Assembly (NCBI GenBank): GCA_016713725.1
Contig: JADJOO010000019.1
Coordinates: forward strand, 19,979-83,978
Direction: 5' to 3'
DNA length: 64,000 bases
Origin: Pseudomonadota bacterium
GTDB taxonomy: Bacteria; Pseudomonadota; Gammaproteobacteria; Steroidobacterales; Steroidobacteraceae
The notes under the pieces were generated by a model that did not search any database, was not told where the DNA came from, and was given only the letters and a program-made list of their open reading frames with translations. Of the stretch, positions 37,136-45,998 are shown in pieces. Within the stretch, counting starts at the first letter, position 1. Each line of letters opens with the position of its first letter. The translations under genes and the position numbers were made by a program.

Positions 37136-38560
37136 CTACAGCCTCTCGGACGCGAAATCCGCGAGACGCGAACGCTCACCGCGGGTCAGCGTGATGTGAC
37201 CGTAGTGGCGCCAGCCGCGGAAGCGGTTCACGACGTAAGTGAGGCCGCAGGTAGTCTCCGAAAGGTACGGGGAATCGATCTGGGCGATGTTGCCGAGGCA
37301 GACGAGCTTGGTGCCGGGGCCGGCCCGGGTGACCAGCGCCTTCATCTGCTTGGGCGTCAGGTTCTGCGCTTCGTCCAGGATCAGGTAGCGGTTCAGGAAC
37401 GTGCGGCCGCGCATGAAGTTGAGCGAGCGGATCTTGATGCGGTTGCGCAGCAGGTCGTTGGTGGCGGCGCGACCCCAGCTGCCGCCTTCCTGGCTCTGCG
37501 TCAGGACTTCGAGGTTGTCCATCAGCGCGCCCATCCACGGCTCCATCTTTTCCTCTTCCGTGCCTGGCAGGAAGCCGATGTCCTCGCCCAGCGGGATCGT
37601 CACGCGCGTCATGATGATCTCTGTGAAACGATTCGTCTCGAGCGCTTGCGACAGGCCCGCGGCCAGCGTCAGCAGCGTCTTGCCCGTGCCCGCGGGACCG
37701 AGGATCGTGACGAAGTCGATTTCGGGGTCGAGCAGCAGGTTGAGCGCGAAGTTCTGCTCGCGGTTGCGCGCGCTGATGCCCCAGACACCGTGGCGCTCGC
37801 TGCGGTAGTCGCGCGCCACCTCAATGACGGCCGAATCGCCTTCGATCGAACGCACGATGCCTTCGAGGCCGTGATCGTCGGCCTGATACACGAATTGATT
37901 GGGCGCCCAGTCGGCAACCAGCTTGTTGCGCACGCGGTAGAACGTGCGGCCGCCGGCCTCGTGCCAGGACTCGAGCTTGCGGCCCGCCTTGTCCCAGAAG
38001 TTGCCGGGCAGCTTCTCGATGCCGGTGTAGAGGAGGTCGGCGTCCTCGATCGTCTTGTCGCTGTAATAGTCCTCGGCTCGTACGCCGAGGATGGCGGCTT
38101 TGATGCGCAGGTTGATGTCCTTCGACACCAGCGTGACGCGCGCGTCGCGGTGTTCCTGCTGCAGCGCGAGCGTCTGCGCGAGAATCGCGTTGTCGGCACC
38201 GTGGCCAGGCAGGGTGGCGGGCAAGTTGCCGTTCAGCTGCTTGGTCTGGAAAAAGAGTCGGCCACTCGGGGGCTTCTTGCCGCCTGGCGTGAACTTGGCC
38301 GAGGGCAGTTCGATGCCGTGATCGATCTGCAGCTTGTCCGAGTTCGCCATCAGCTCGTCGAGAAAACGGCTGACCTGGCGTACGTTCCGGGCGGCCTCCG
38401 ACAGCCCCTTCTTGCCGGCGTCGAGTTCTTCGAGCACGGTCATGGGGATGAAGATGTCGTGCTCCTCGAACCGGAAGATGGCCGAGGGGTCGTGCATCAT
38501 GACGTTGGTGTCGAGAACGTAGATCCTGCGCGGTTCGATCTGCTTCCGGGTCTTTGCCAA
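37136..38560 (-). CDS. PIN-PhoH fusion ATPase (PhoH2 family)
   Basis: The 474-aa protein joins an N-terminal PIN nuclease domain (YVLDTNVMMHDP, and ADNAILAQTL with conserved acids) to a C-terminal PhoH-type NTPase (Walker A GPAGTGKT; Walker B YLILDEAQNLTP). PhoH2 proteins of mycobacteria act as RNA helicase/RNase; this free-standing gammaproteobacterial form is widespread and may do the same. It lies upstream of bepA, 46 bp apart, on the same strand. Confidence 0.92.
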   Translation of the reverse strand: MAKTRKQIEPRRIYVLDTNVMMHDPSAIFRFEEHDIFIPMTVLEELDAGKKGLSEAARNVRQVSRFLDELMANSDKLQIDHGIELPSAKFTPGGKKPPSGRLFFQTKQLNGNLPATLPGHGADNAILAQTLALQQEHRDARVTLVSKDINLRIKAAILGVRAEDYYSDKTIEDADLLYTGIEKLPGNFWDKAGRKLESWHEAGGRTFYRVRNKLVADWAPNQFVYQADDHGLEGIVRSIEGDSAVIEVARDYRSERHGVWGISARNREQNFALNLLLDPEIDFVTILGPAGTGKTLLTLAAGLSQALETNRFTEIIMTRVTIPLGEDIGFLPGTEEEKMEPWMGALMDNLEVLTQSQEGGSWGRAATNDLLRNRIKIRSLNFMRGRTFLNRYLILDEAQNLTPKQMKALVTRAGPGTKLVCLGNIAQIDSPYLSETTCGLTYVVNRFRGWRHYGHITLTRGERSRLADFASERL

Positions 38561-38614
38561 GTCGGGCTCCGCTGATTTGATGTGGCGAGGAGGGCGCGGT
38601 GACGGTCCGTTGCG

Positions 38615-39088
38615 TCAGAGCTCGGCCGCGGCGGCGAGCACTTCTTCAGCGTGGCCTGGCACCTTGACCTTGCGCCATTCCCGGCGCAGCACGCCCTTGG
38701 CGTCGATCAGGAAAGTGCTGCGTTCGACACCCATGTACTTTCTGCCGTACATGCTCTTTTCCTTCCACACGTCGAAGAGCTGGCACACGGCCTTATCTTC
38801 GTCGGCGAGCAGCGGGAACGTAAAGCCGTGCCTGGCGATGAACTTGTCGTGCGAGGCGACGCTGTCGGGCGAGACGCCGACGATCTCCGTGCCGGTCTTC
38901 CGGAACTTCGCGTGCAGGTCGCGGAAGGCTTCGCCCTCCCTGGTGCAGCCTGACGTGTTGTCCTTCGGGTAGAAGTAGACGACGAGGTTCCTGCTGGCGG
39001 CATCGGCCAGCTTCCATTTCCTGCCACCGCTGGCGGCAGCGGCGAAGGCGGGTACCTTGCGGTCGAGCGTGACGGTCATTGCAGGCAT
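38615..39088 (-). CDS. bcp: peroxiredoxin, BCP/PrxQ type
   Basis: Thiol peroxidase for organic hydroperoxides. The 157-aa protein has the peroxidatic Cys C48 in YPKDNTSGCTREGEAF and a second Cys in ADEDKAVCQLFDVW, so it is an atypical 2-Cys type with a distant resolving Cys. It also has GVERSTFLID. It precedes the PIN-PhoH gene and follows the gcvR-like gene on the same strand (13 bp). A second Bcp paralogue is at 44375-44830 with a different cysteine pattern. Confidence 0.92.
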   Translation of the reverse strand: MPAMTVTLDRKVPAFAAAASGGRKWKLADAASRNLVVYFYPKDNTSGCTREGEAFRDLHAKFRKTGTEIVGVSPDSVASHDKFIARHGFTFPLLADEDKAVCQLFDVWKEKSMYGRKYMGVERSTFLIDAKGVLRREWRKVKVPGHAEEVLAAAAEL

Positions 39089-39100
39089 GAGTTGCGTGGC

Positions 39101-39631
39101 TCAGGACTTCAGGGGTTCAAGGATGGCATCGAGATTCATGTGATCGCAGAGATCCATGAACTCTTCGCGCAGCGCGGCGATGTGTATCCGCGTCGGCACG
39201 TGGATGACCATGTACACGGAGAACATCGGGGCGCCCGTGTGCGCCGCGTTGTAGGTGCGAGTGCTGATGTCACCCACGTCGATGCCGCGCGACGAGAAAA
39301 AGCCGGACAGGGTGTGCAATACGCCCGGCTGGTCGAGGCACACGACATCGACCGTGTAGCTGATCATGTCGACCCGGGGAGGGCGCTGCTCGGTACGGCG
39401 CACCGTGATCGTGAGGCCGGAGGCTTCGCCGAGCTTGGTGAGTTCGCCTTCGAGCTTGGCGAGCGTGTGCCAGTTGCCCGCGACGAGCAGCAGCATGGCG
39501 AACTCGTTGCCGAGCGCCGTCATGCGGCTTTCGAGGACGTTGCCGCCACATTCTACGACCACGCGGGTCAGGTCGTAGACCAGCCCGGTCCGGTCGTTGC
39601 CAATGGCGCAGATCGCGATCAGTTGCTTCAT
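39101..39631 (-). CDS. gcvR: GcvR-like double ACT-domain protein
   Basis: The 176-aa protein consists of two ACT domains: the first from LIAICAIGNDRTGLVYDLTR, the second from VDVVCLDQPGVLHTLSGFFS. GcvR represses the glycine cleavage operon through GcvA in E. coli. It is divergent from dapA and sits next to bcp, the usual gcvR-bcp gammaproteobacterial neighbourhood, which supports the name. Confidence 0.88.
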   Translation of the reverse strand: MKQLIAICAIGNDRTGLVYDLTRVVVECGGNVLESRMTALGNEFAMLLLVAGNWHTLAKLEGELTKLGEASGLTITVRRTEQRPPRVDMISYTVDVVCLDQPGVLHTLSGFFSSRGIDVGDISTRTYNAAHTGAPMFSVYMVIHVPTRIHIAALREEFMDLCDHMNLDAILEPLKS

Positions 39632-39746
39632 GGATTCCTGGACTCAGTGTATCGGCGCCGCAGGGGCGCGTGTGGCGTGATTTTGCCTTGCTTCGCTGCT
39701 TTCCGCTTGCGTAGCATGGGCAACCTTCCCGTCAGGGGCCCCGAGA

Positions 39747-40628
39747 ATGTTACACGGCAGCATCCCTGCACTCGTGACGCCCATGCGCGCCGACGGGGCG
39801 GTCGATTTCCAGGCCTGGGAGCGCCTGCTGGATTTTCACGTCGCCGAAGGCACGGACGCCGTTGTCGTCGGCGGAACGACCGGGGAATCCCCGACGCTCG
39901 AGCCGTCCGAGGTTGCGGAGCTGGTTCGGCGCGCCAAGGTGCGCGTCGCCGGTCGCATGCCTGTCATCGCGGGCAGTGGCACGAATTCCACCGCGAAGAG
40001 TATCGAACTGTCGCGCGAACTGGCCGCCGCCGGCGCCGATGGACTGCTCACGGTCGTCCCGTACTACAACCGACCCACCCAGGAAGGCCTGTACCGGCAC
40101 TTCAGCGCCATTGCCGATTCGGTCGACGTGCCGGTCATTCTCTACAACGTGCCCGGTCGTACCGTGTGCGACCTGCTGCCTGAGACAGTCGTGCGATTGT
40201 CCGAGCATTCCAGGATCGTGGGCATCAAGGAGGCGACAGGAGACATGTCACGTGCCGCCTCGATCCTGGGCGCCGCCAAGCCCGGTTTTCTGCTGCTGAG
40301 TGGCGATGATCCGACGGCCGCCGAACTGATGAAGCGGGGCGCTCGTGGCGTGATTTCGGTGACGGCCAATGTCGCGCCGCGTGCGATGCACGACATGTGC
40401 ATTGCGGCGCTCGATGGCCGGCATGCGGTCGCCGCAGCACTTAACGAGCAACTGATGCCGCTGCACCTGGCGATGTTCGTCGAGCCGAACCCGATCCCCG
40501 TCAAATGGGCCGTGGCCCGGCTGGGTCTGATCGAGCGGGGAATCCGATTGCCGCTGACCTCGTTATCCGAGCCTCTCGAGCCAGAGTTGCTGGCCGCCAT
40601 GAAGGCTACCGGCGTGAGAATCGCCTGA
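39747..40628 (+). CDS. dapA: 4-hydroxy-tetrahydrodipicolinate synthase
   Basis: Condenses pyruvate with aspartate semialdehyde in lysine/diaminopimelate synthesis. The 293-aa TIM-barrel has VVGGTTGESPTL, Y133 (ILYNVPGRT) and the Schiff-base lysine K161 (VGIKEATGD). It is divergent from gcvR; the dapA-gcvR-bcp arrangement matches other gammaproteobacteria. Unlike there, no bamC/nlpB follows; tRNA-Ser does. Confidence 0.97.
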   Translation: MLHGSIPALVTPMRADGAVDFQAWERLLDFHVAEGTDAVVVGGTTGESPTLEPSEVAELVRRAKVRVAGRMPVIAGSGTNSTAKSIELSRELAAAGADGLLTVVPYYNRPTQEGLYRHFSAIADSVDVPVILYNVPGRTVCDLLPETVVRLSEHSRIVGIKEATGDMSRAASILGAAKPGFLLLSGDDPTAAELMKRGARGVISVTANVAPRAMHDMCIAALDGRHAVAAALNEQLMPLHLAMFVEPNPIPVKWAVARLGLIERGIRLPLTSLSEPLEPELLAAMKATGVRIA

Positions 40629-40698
40629 GTTCAACGGCGCCCTTGATGGCAGGCTACTAGCCCGGCGGGCGATGGGCGTGTACCCTTCCGCCCCCTGC

Positions 40699-40790
40699 GG
40701 AGAGGTGGCCGAGCGGTCGAAGGCGCTGGACTGGAATTCCAGTTACATCTTAACGGGTGTACGTGGGTTCGAATCCCACCCTCTCCGCCA
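40699..40790 (+). tRNA. tRNA-Ser (GGA)
   Basis: A 92-nt class II tRNA with encoded CCA. The acceptor GGAGAGG pairs with CCTCTCC. Anticodon arm CTGGA-CTGGAAT-TCCAG puts GGA at 40733-40735, reading UCC/UCU. A long variable arm and GGTTCGAATCCC T-arm are present. Confidence 0.97.
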
Positions 40791-40800
40791 GCTACGACGA

Positions 40801-40822
40801 CGCCCCCGCGAGGGGGCGTTTT
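40801..40822 (+). terminator. terminator of tRNA-Ser
   Basis: CGCCCCC and GGGGGCG pair around GCGA and are followed by TTTT, 10 bp after the tRNA. Confidence 0.9.
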
Positions 40823-41014
40823 CGCGTCTGGCTCCGGAGACTCTTCACGTCATTGTGGTGGCAACTGGCTGATTTAAAAAGCCTGAGTGCCGAAATGACC
40901 GCGTTCTCGCGTGCGACGCTAGCCCTCAGGGCACCCGCAGTCAGGTCACTCGAGCGTGCGGTTGCCGGTGCGCCGGGGCAGAATCACTGCCCCCCCACCA
41001 CCGCGACCCGCCGC

Positions 41015-42586
41015 ATGGAAACCCCACTGACCCCGCTCGATTTCCTGCGTCGCGCGCGCAAGCTCCATGGCTCGCGCGAGGCCGTGATCGATGGTGACCT
41101 GCGACTAACCTACGAAGCGTTCGGCCAGCGTTGCGACCGTTGGTCATCGGCATTGGCGAAGCTGGGTGTGAAGCAGGGCGACCGCGTTGCGACGCTGGCG
41201 CCCAACACGCATCAGCACCTCGAGCAGTATTACGCGGTACCACAGCATGGCGCGGTCATCGTGCCGATGAACTACCGGCTGGTCGCGGACGACTTCGTCT
41301 ACCTCGCGAACCACAGCGGCAGCAAGGTCCTGTGCGCGCATGCGGACTACCTGGATACCGTGGACAAGGTTCGCGACGAGATGACAACGGTCGAGCACTT
41401 CGTGGCCCTGGAAGGCGGCAAACCGGGCTGGCTTGACTACGAACAGTTGCTGGCCGCGAGTGACGGCGTGTTCGAGCGACCGTCGATCGCCGAGGGTGAG
41501 TTGCTTTCGATCAACTACACCAGCGGCACCACGTCGCGACCGAAGGGCGTGATGATCACGCACCGCAACGCGTGGGTGAACGCGATCGGAACGCTCGCGC
41601 ACCTGCCGATGACGCCGGCCGACCGCTTCTTGTGGACGCTACCGATGTTCCACGCGAACGGCTGGACTTACACGTGGATCGTCACTGCGGCCGCCGCGCT
41701 GCATGTTTGCCTGCGTCAGGTCGACGCAACAACCGTCTATCGGCTCGTGAACCAGGAACGCATCACGATGCTGTGCGCCGCGCCCACGGTGCTCATTGCC
41801 ATCGCCAGCGGACCGGAGGATGGGCGCATGGCATTGCGACGTGGTGTTCGTGTCGTTACGGCCGGTGCGCCGCCTGCAGCTGCCACGATCGAACGAATGG
41901 AAGGTGAGCTAGGCTGGACCATCACCCAGGTTTACGGCCTGACCGAGACCGCGCCGTTCATTTCGATCTGTGCACCGTTGCCCGAGCACGACGCGCTCGA
42001 CCCAGTCGCGCGCGCGCAAATCAAGGCCAGGCAGGGCGGCGAACTCATGACGTCCGGGGATCTTCGAGTCGTCGACGAACAGATGCGTGACGTGCCCCGG
42101 GACGGTGCCACGCTTGGCGAAATCGTTGCGCGTGGCAACGTCGTCATGAAGGGCTACTACGACGACCCGGACGCGACCGAGAAGGCATTTCGCGGTGGTT
42201 ACTTTCACACCGGAGACGCGGCGGTCGTGCATCCTGACGGGTACGTGGAGATACGCGACCGCTACAAGGACGTGATCATCAGCGGCGGCGAGAACATCTC
42301 GTCCATCGAAGTCGAGGGCGCCCTGCTGCGGCACCCGGCAATTCTCGAAGTGGCGGTCGTCGGCATGCCGCACGAGCGCTGGGGGGAATCGCCACATGCA
42401 TTCGTGGTGCTGCGGCCCGGGCAGTCGTCGACGGCCGCGGAGATGCGCGAGTTTGCCCGCGGAGTGCTGGCCCATTTCAAGGTACCTTCGGCCTTTACGT
42501 TCGTGCAGGAATTGCCGAAGACGGCCACCGGCAAGATCCAGAAGTTCGTGTTGCGAGGCGGCAAGGCAGCGATCGCGAAGCAGTGA
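41015..42586 (+). CDS. acyl-CoA synthetase (AMP-forming), medium/long-chain
   Basis: Activates fatty acids to acyl-CoA via an acyl-adenylate. The 523-aa protein has the ATP motif NYTSGTTSRPKGVM, QVYGLTETAP, GYFHTGDAAVVHPDGY and the catalytic lysine in PKTATGKIQK. Segments such as TLPMFHANGWTYTW fit the AlkK/FadD-like medium- or long-chain branch; the exact substrate is not clear. The ATG at 41015 begins METPLTPLDFLRRAR; longer in-frame starts would overlap the tRNA. It overlaps apbE by 4 bp. Confidence 0.9.
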   Translation: METPLTPLDFLRRARKLHGSREAVIDGDLRLTYEAFGQRCDRWSSALAKLGVKQGDRVATLAPNTHQHLEQYYAVPQHGAVIVPMNYRLVADDFVYLANHSGSKVLCAHADYLDTVDKVRDEMTTVEHFVALEGGKPGWLDYEQLLAASDGVFERPSIAEGELLSINYTSGTTSRPKGVMITHRNAWVNAIGTLAHLPMTPADRFLWTLPMFHANGWTYTWIVTAAAALHVCLRQVDATTVYRLVNQERITMLCAAPTVLIAIASGPEDGRMALRRGVRVVTAGAPPAAATIERMEGELGWTITQVYGLTETAPFISICAPLPEHDALDPVARAQIKARQGGELMTSGDLRVVDEQMRDVPRDGATLGEIVARGNVVMKGYYDDPDATEKAFRGGYFHTGDAAVVHPDGYVEIRDRYKDVIISGGENISSIEVEGALLRHPAILEVAVVGMPHERWGESPHAFVVLRPGQSSTAAEMREFARGVLAHFKVPSAFTFVQELPKTATGKIQKFVLRGGKAAIAKQ

Positions 42587-43668
42587 TCGTGCCCGTCCAC
42601 GCCCGGCCCGCTTGCCACTTCAGGGCGACAGCTTTGCGCAGTCTGGTCATCGGCCTGGCGGTCGTTTTTGTCAGCGCGTGCCCGCGCACGCCGGAGCCCG
42701 CGCAATTCGCCGGGCCGACGATGGGAACGACGTACCACGTCACCGTGACGGGGGCGGACTCCCTGCAAGAGCGCCGCGCCGTGCAGTCTGCAATCGATCG
42801 TGTGCTCGTCGAGACCGAACGGCACCTGTCGACATACAACGACACGAGTGAGATCGCGCTGTTCAACCTGGACGAGAGCGGCTCGTGGCAGAACGTGTCG
42901 CCGACACTGTTCGCCGTCCTGCAGGAAGCGCACGACGTGAGCGAGATCACCGGGGGTTCGTTCGACGTCACCGTGGCGCCGCTGCTGAAACTCTGGGGCT
43001 ATGGGCCCGGGAGTGTTGTCGCGTCCGGGCGAAAGACCTTCGCGCCACCCACGTCCGGGCAGCTTGAACAGGCCCGCACCAGCGTGGGGTACGCCAAGCT
43101 CGAGCTGCGCCGTGCGCCGCGCATGTCCGTGCGCAAGAGCGCAAGCGGCATGCGACTGACGGTGGACGGCATTGCGCCCGGCTACGCCGTGGATCGCATC
43201 TCGAGCGGGTTGCGGGTCCTAGGCCACACTGATTTTATTGTCGAGATCGGGGGCGAGGTTCGTGCCGCAGGACAACGGCCGGAGGGCGGTCCGTGGCGGG
43301 TCGCGATCGAGGCGCCCCTCGCGACCGGCCGCGAACCTCTGGTCGGCCTGCGACTGCTCGATGCCGCCGTGTCCACGTCGGGCGACTATCGCGATGCACG
43401 CATCGACACGGACGGCCGCCGATATTCGCATACCATTGATCCTCGCACCGGACGCACGACTGCCAGCGCGCTGACCGCGGTCACGGTCATCGATGCGGAT
43501 GCGATCCGGGCAGATGCCTATGCAACGGCCCTCATGGTCATGGGCACCGAGGCCGGGCTCGCCTGGACGAAGGCGCTGCGGATTCCAGCCCTGTTCGTGG
43601 AGCGCACTGCGCAGCCAGGCGGGTGGCGACTCGTGGAATCCCCCGCGTTCGAGGAATGGCGGGAGTAG
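42583..43668 (+). CDS. apbE: FAD:protein FMN transferase (ApbE family)
   Basis: Attaches FMN covalently to flavoproteins in the periplasm (e.g. Nqr/Rnf subunits). The 361-aa protein is a predicted lipoprotein (lipobox VFVSAC, C33) with GPTMGTTYHVTV, LSTYNDTSEIALFN, FDVTVAPLLKLWGYGP and the metal-binding region with SHTIDPRTGR and DADAIRADAYATALMVMG. In the VD-GIA-K-GYAVD motif the usual Lys is Pro (VDGIAPGYAVD). The start is GTG inside the preceding stop. No Nqr or Rnf genes are in this window. Confidence 0.92.
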   Translation: MIVPVHARPACHFRATALRSLVIGLAVVFVSACPRTPEPAQFAGPTMGTTYHVTVTGADSLQERRAVQSAIDRVLVETERHLSTYNDTSEIALFNLDESGSWQNVSPTLFAVLQEAHDVSEITGGSFDVTVAPLLKLWGYGPGSVVASGRKTFAPPTSGQLEQARTSVGYAKLELRRAPRMSVRKSASGMRLTVDGIAPGYAVDRISSGLRVLGHTDFIVEIGGEVRAAGQRPEGGPWRVAIEAPLATGREPLVGLRLLDAAVSTSGDYRDARIDTDGRRYSHTIDPRTGRTTASALTAVTVIDADAIRADAYATALMVMGTEAGLAWTKALRIPALFVERTAQPGGWRLVESPAFEEWRE

Positions 43669-43698
43669 GGTGGCGGTCCGATTCGTTATGATGCGGCG

Positions 43699-44292
43699 AT
43701 GGACCCGCTGACCAAGCTCCGCCGCCGCCCCTTTATGGCGCCGCTGCTGATTCCGTTGCTCGGAATCCTGATGGCTGTGGCGGGCGTCTACTGGCTCGGT
43801 ACCTGGTCACGCACCACCGTAGTGTTGCTGGTCCGGCATGCCGAGGCAGGCGCGAGTACTTCGGGTGACCCGGACCTTAGTCCAGCCGGTGAAAAACGTG
43901 TGGCGTCGTTGGGCGCATTGATCGACGACGCGTTGGCCGATCGCAAGGTCGATTATCTCTATGCCGCCGATACGCGTCGCGCCCAGCAGACCGCAGCACC
44001 CGTCGCCAACCAGTTCAAGCTGCCGATCAACGTCATCGCGAGCAGCGACTGGTCCGGTCTAGCTGCCCGCATCAAGCGCGAACATCGGGGCAAGACGGTG
44101 GTCGTCGTGGGCTACGCGACGACGCTGCCGGGTGTGATCAGCCAGCTGAGCGGGAGCGACTACGCCATGCGCGACGATGAGTTCGATGCCGTCTATGTCG
44201 TAGTGATGCCAAGCCCGGGTGAAACCCGCGTCCTGCGGCTACGTTACGGACAGTCGACACCGCCACCCGAGGATGCGAAGGATTCGAAATAG
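43699..44292 (+). CDS. membrane-anchored histidine phosphatase family protein
   Basis: The 197-aa protein has an N-terminal helix (APLLIPLLGILMAVAGVYWL) and a histidine-phosphatase domain outside it: VLLVRHAEAGAST (catalytic His), DLSPAGEKRVASLG, ADTRRAQQTAAPVA and a shortened C-terminal part in which the usual second His motif reads VVVGYATTLPG rather than V-x-H. Loss of that His may mean reduced or no phosphatase activity. It follows apbE by 30 bp. Confidence 0.8.
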   Translation: MDPLTKLRRRPFMAPLLIPLLGILMAVAGVYWLGTWSRTTVVLLVRHAEAGASTSGDPDLSPAGEKRVASLGALIDDALADRKVDYLYAADTRRAQQTAAPVANQFKLPINVIASSDWSGLAARIKREHRGKTVVVVGYATTLPGVISQLSGSDYAMRDDEFDAVYVVVMPSPGETRVLRLRYGQSTPPPEDAKDSK

Positions 44293-44374
44293 ATCCAATA
44301 AACTGTTGATATATAAGTGCTAACAGTGGGGTCACATGGTACTTCCGAGCAACCCCCGACCCCTCATCCCTTCC

Positions 44375-44830
44375 TCAAACGGCACCTGCCGCCAGTGCCG
44401 CCTGCACGAACTCCTCATGTGCCCCGATGCGCAGGTCGGCGAGTATCGAGTCCTGGATTTTGCCGTCCACGCCGATCAGGTACGTACCGCGGCGCACCCC
44501 GAATCCGAGTGGACCGTCCACGTCGTAGGCCTTCACAGCCTTTTTTTCCGGGTCGGCAAGCAGCGGGAAATTCAGGTTGTGCCTGGCTGCAAACTTCTTG
44601 TGCGAGTCGGCATCCTGTGGACTTACTCCGACCACGCGGAGCCTGGCCCGCACCAGGTCGTTCTGCAGGTCGCGGAACGTGCAGGCTTCCTTGGTGCACC
44701 CAGGCGTGAAGTCGGCGGGGTAGAAATAGAGGATCAACGGCCCCTTGGCGAGCAGCGACTTCAACGTGTGGCGCTTGCCGTCCTGGTCGGCGAGGTCGAA
44801 TTCCGGCGCCTGGGTTCCTTTCTTCAGCAT
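44375..44830 (-). CDS. peroxiredoxin, BCP/PrxQ type (paralogue)
   Basis: The 151-aa thiol peroxidase has FTPGCTKEACTF with C45 and C50: the classic PrxQ arrangement in which the resolving Cys is five residues after the peroxidatic one. The other copy (38615-39088) lacks this second Cys. It lies 2 bp after the GNAT gene, both leftward, so they are one transcription unit. Confidence 0.92.
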   Translation of the reverse strand: MLKKGTQAPEFDLADQDGKRHTLKSLLAKGPLILYFYPADFTPGCTKEACTFRDLQNDLVRARLRVVGVSPQDADSHKKFAARHNLNFPLLADPEKKAVKAYDVDGPLGFGVRRGTYLIGVDGKIQDSILADLRIGAHEEFVQAALAAGAV

Positions 44831-44832
44831 TG

Positions 44833-45321
44833 TCAGTCTCCTTCGTTGACGCCTTGAATGCCGCCTGAGTGGTCCACTTCCATGATGCGGTAACCCCCGT
44901 CACGCATGCCGCAGCGCTCGTAAGTGCGGCGCGCGGCCACGTTGTCCAGTTCGACGTAAAGCCGTAACCCGACAACGCCAGGTGTGCTGCGGGCCAGCGT
45001 GTCGACGTGATCATACAACGCACGGAACACGCCGCCGCGCCGCGCCGCCGGGACGACGTAGACGCTCTGGATCCACCAGAACTGGCCGTCGCGCCAGTCG
45101 CTCCACTCGTACGTGATCATGAGCTGGCCGACGGCATTGCCGGCATCGTTCTCAGCGATGAAATAGCGGCCGTGTGCCGGATTTGCGAGGGCGGAGGCGA
45201 CGCCACGGCGGATCGTGACCGGATCGAGCCGCTTGTGCTCCGTCTCGAGCGCCATCGCCTCGTTGCCACGCGCCAGGAATTCCTGGTCCGAGGGCTTGGC
45301 ATCACGGATTCGTACGTTCAT
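44833..45321 (-). CDS. GNAT family N-acetyltransferase
   Basis: The 162-aa protein shows the GNAT fold: MNVRIRDAKPSDQEFLARGN, central IQSVYVVPAARRGGVFRALYD (acetyl-CoA-binding loop, here RRGGVFRAL) and LYVELDNVAARRTYERCGMR. The substrate is unknown. The ATG at 45319-45321 is used because upstream residues would run toward tRNA-Ala. It is upstream of the peroxiredoxin. Confidence 0.85.
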   Translation of the reverse strand: MNVRIRDAKPSDQEFLARGNEAMALETEHKRLDPVTIRRGVASALANPAHGRYFIAENDAGNAVGQLMITYEWSDWRDGQFWWIQSVYVVPAARRGGVFRALYDHVDTLARSTPGVVGLRLYVELDNVAARRTYERCGMRDGGYRIMEVDHSGGIQGVNEGD

Positions 45322-45395
45322 GCGCGAATAATACCGGGCCTGGAAGACTGCGGTTGCGGTGCGGCAACCCGATGCTACAATGCGCGCCCTCGTGT

Positions 45396-45471
<76 letters not shown>

Positions 45472-45514
45472 TTTTTCCCGTCGGGCCATTCCGCCGCCAC
45501 ACTCCGGACTGCAT

Positions 45515-45590
45515 GCCCCGGTAGCTCAGTGGATAGAGCGACCGCCTCCTAAGCGGTAGGTCGCAGGTTCAACTCCTGCCCAGGGCACCA
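45515..45590 (+). tRNA. tRNA-Arg (CCT)
   Basis: A 76-nt cloverleaf with CCA. Anticodon arm ACCGC-CTCCTAA-GCGGT puts CCT at the anticodon (reads AGG). T-arm GCAGG-TTCAACT-CCTGC. The acceptor GCCCCGG/CCAGGGC has a C-A mismatch at pair 5:68 where relatives have C-G; this may be natural or a consensus error. Confidence 0.93.
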
Positions 45591-45998
45591 CTGATCGTCG
45601 ATATGCTCAGCCGGCCTGCTCGGCATCGGCAAACTGATGTCTTGCCCGTTCAACACTGCCGGCGTCTCGGGCGACTCGCAAGCCACGTTCTGACGTCGCT
45701 CACGCCCGGTCAGTTCAAGCTCGATCGGTTCATAGCAATAGCTTGCAGTGACCTGTTATTGCACAGGTTTGAAATGATGCGCCGGCCATGCGGTGGTGGC
45801 CGGTTCGGCCCGTGTCCCGCGCATCATCAACGAACGGTAATTCAGCAGGCCGTCCGTGTTGCGATCGTCATTGCCGCGGCCGAAGTTTACATCGTGCCGC
45901 ATCGTAGGCAGTGGACGGAACGAAGCTGTACCCTTGGCGACGGCGGCGCTAGACTGAACCTAGAGGTTGGAAGCGCAACTCACGGAGGAAGCCCGACC
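45591..45998. other. intergenic region after tRNA-Arg
   Basis: About 400 bp between tRNA-Arg and a small gene. A frame stays open here but its product lacks protein character, and the ribosome site lies only at its downstream end (45986). I see no att duplication of the tRNA 3' end, integrase or repeat. Confidence 0.4.

Noticed and set aside
44302..44327. ACTGTT-N14-AACAGT inverted repeat in an AT-rich spot after the phosphatase gene
   Set aside because: Six-bp arms with a long spacer in a convergent intergenic gap; no gene starts there, so an operator is unlikely and the pairing is weak.
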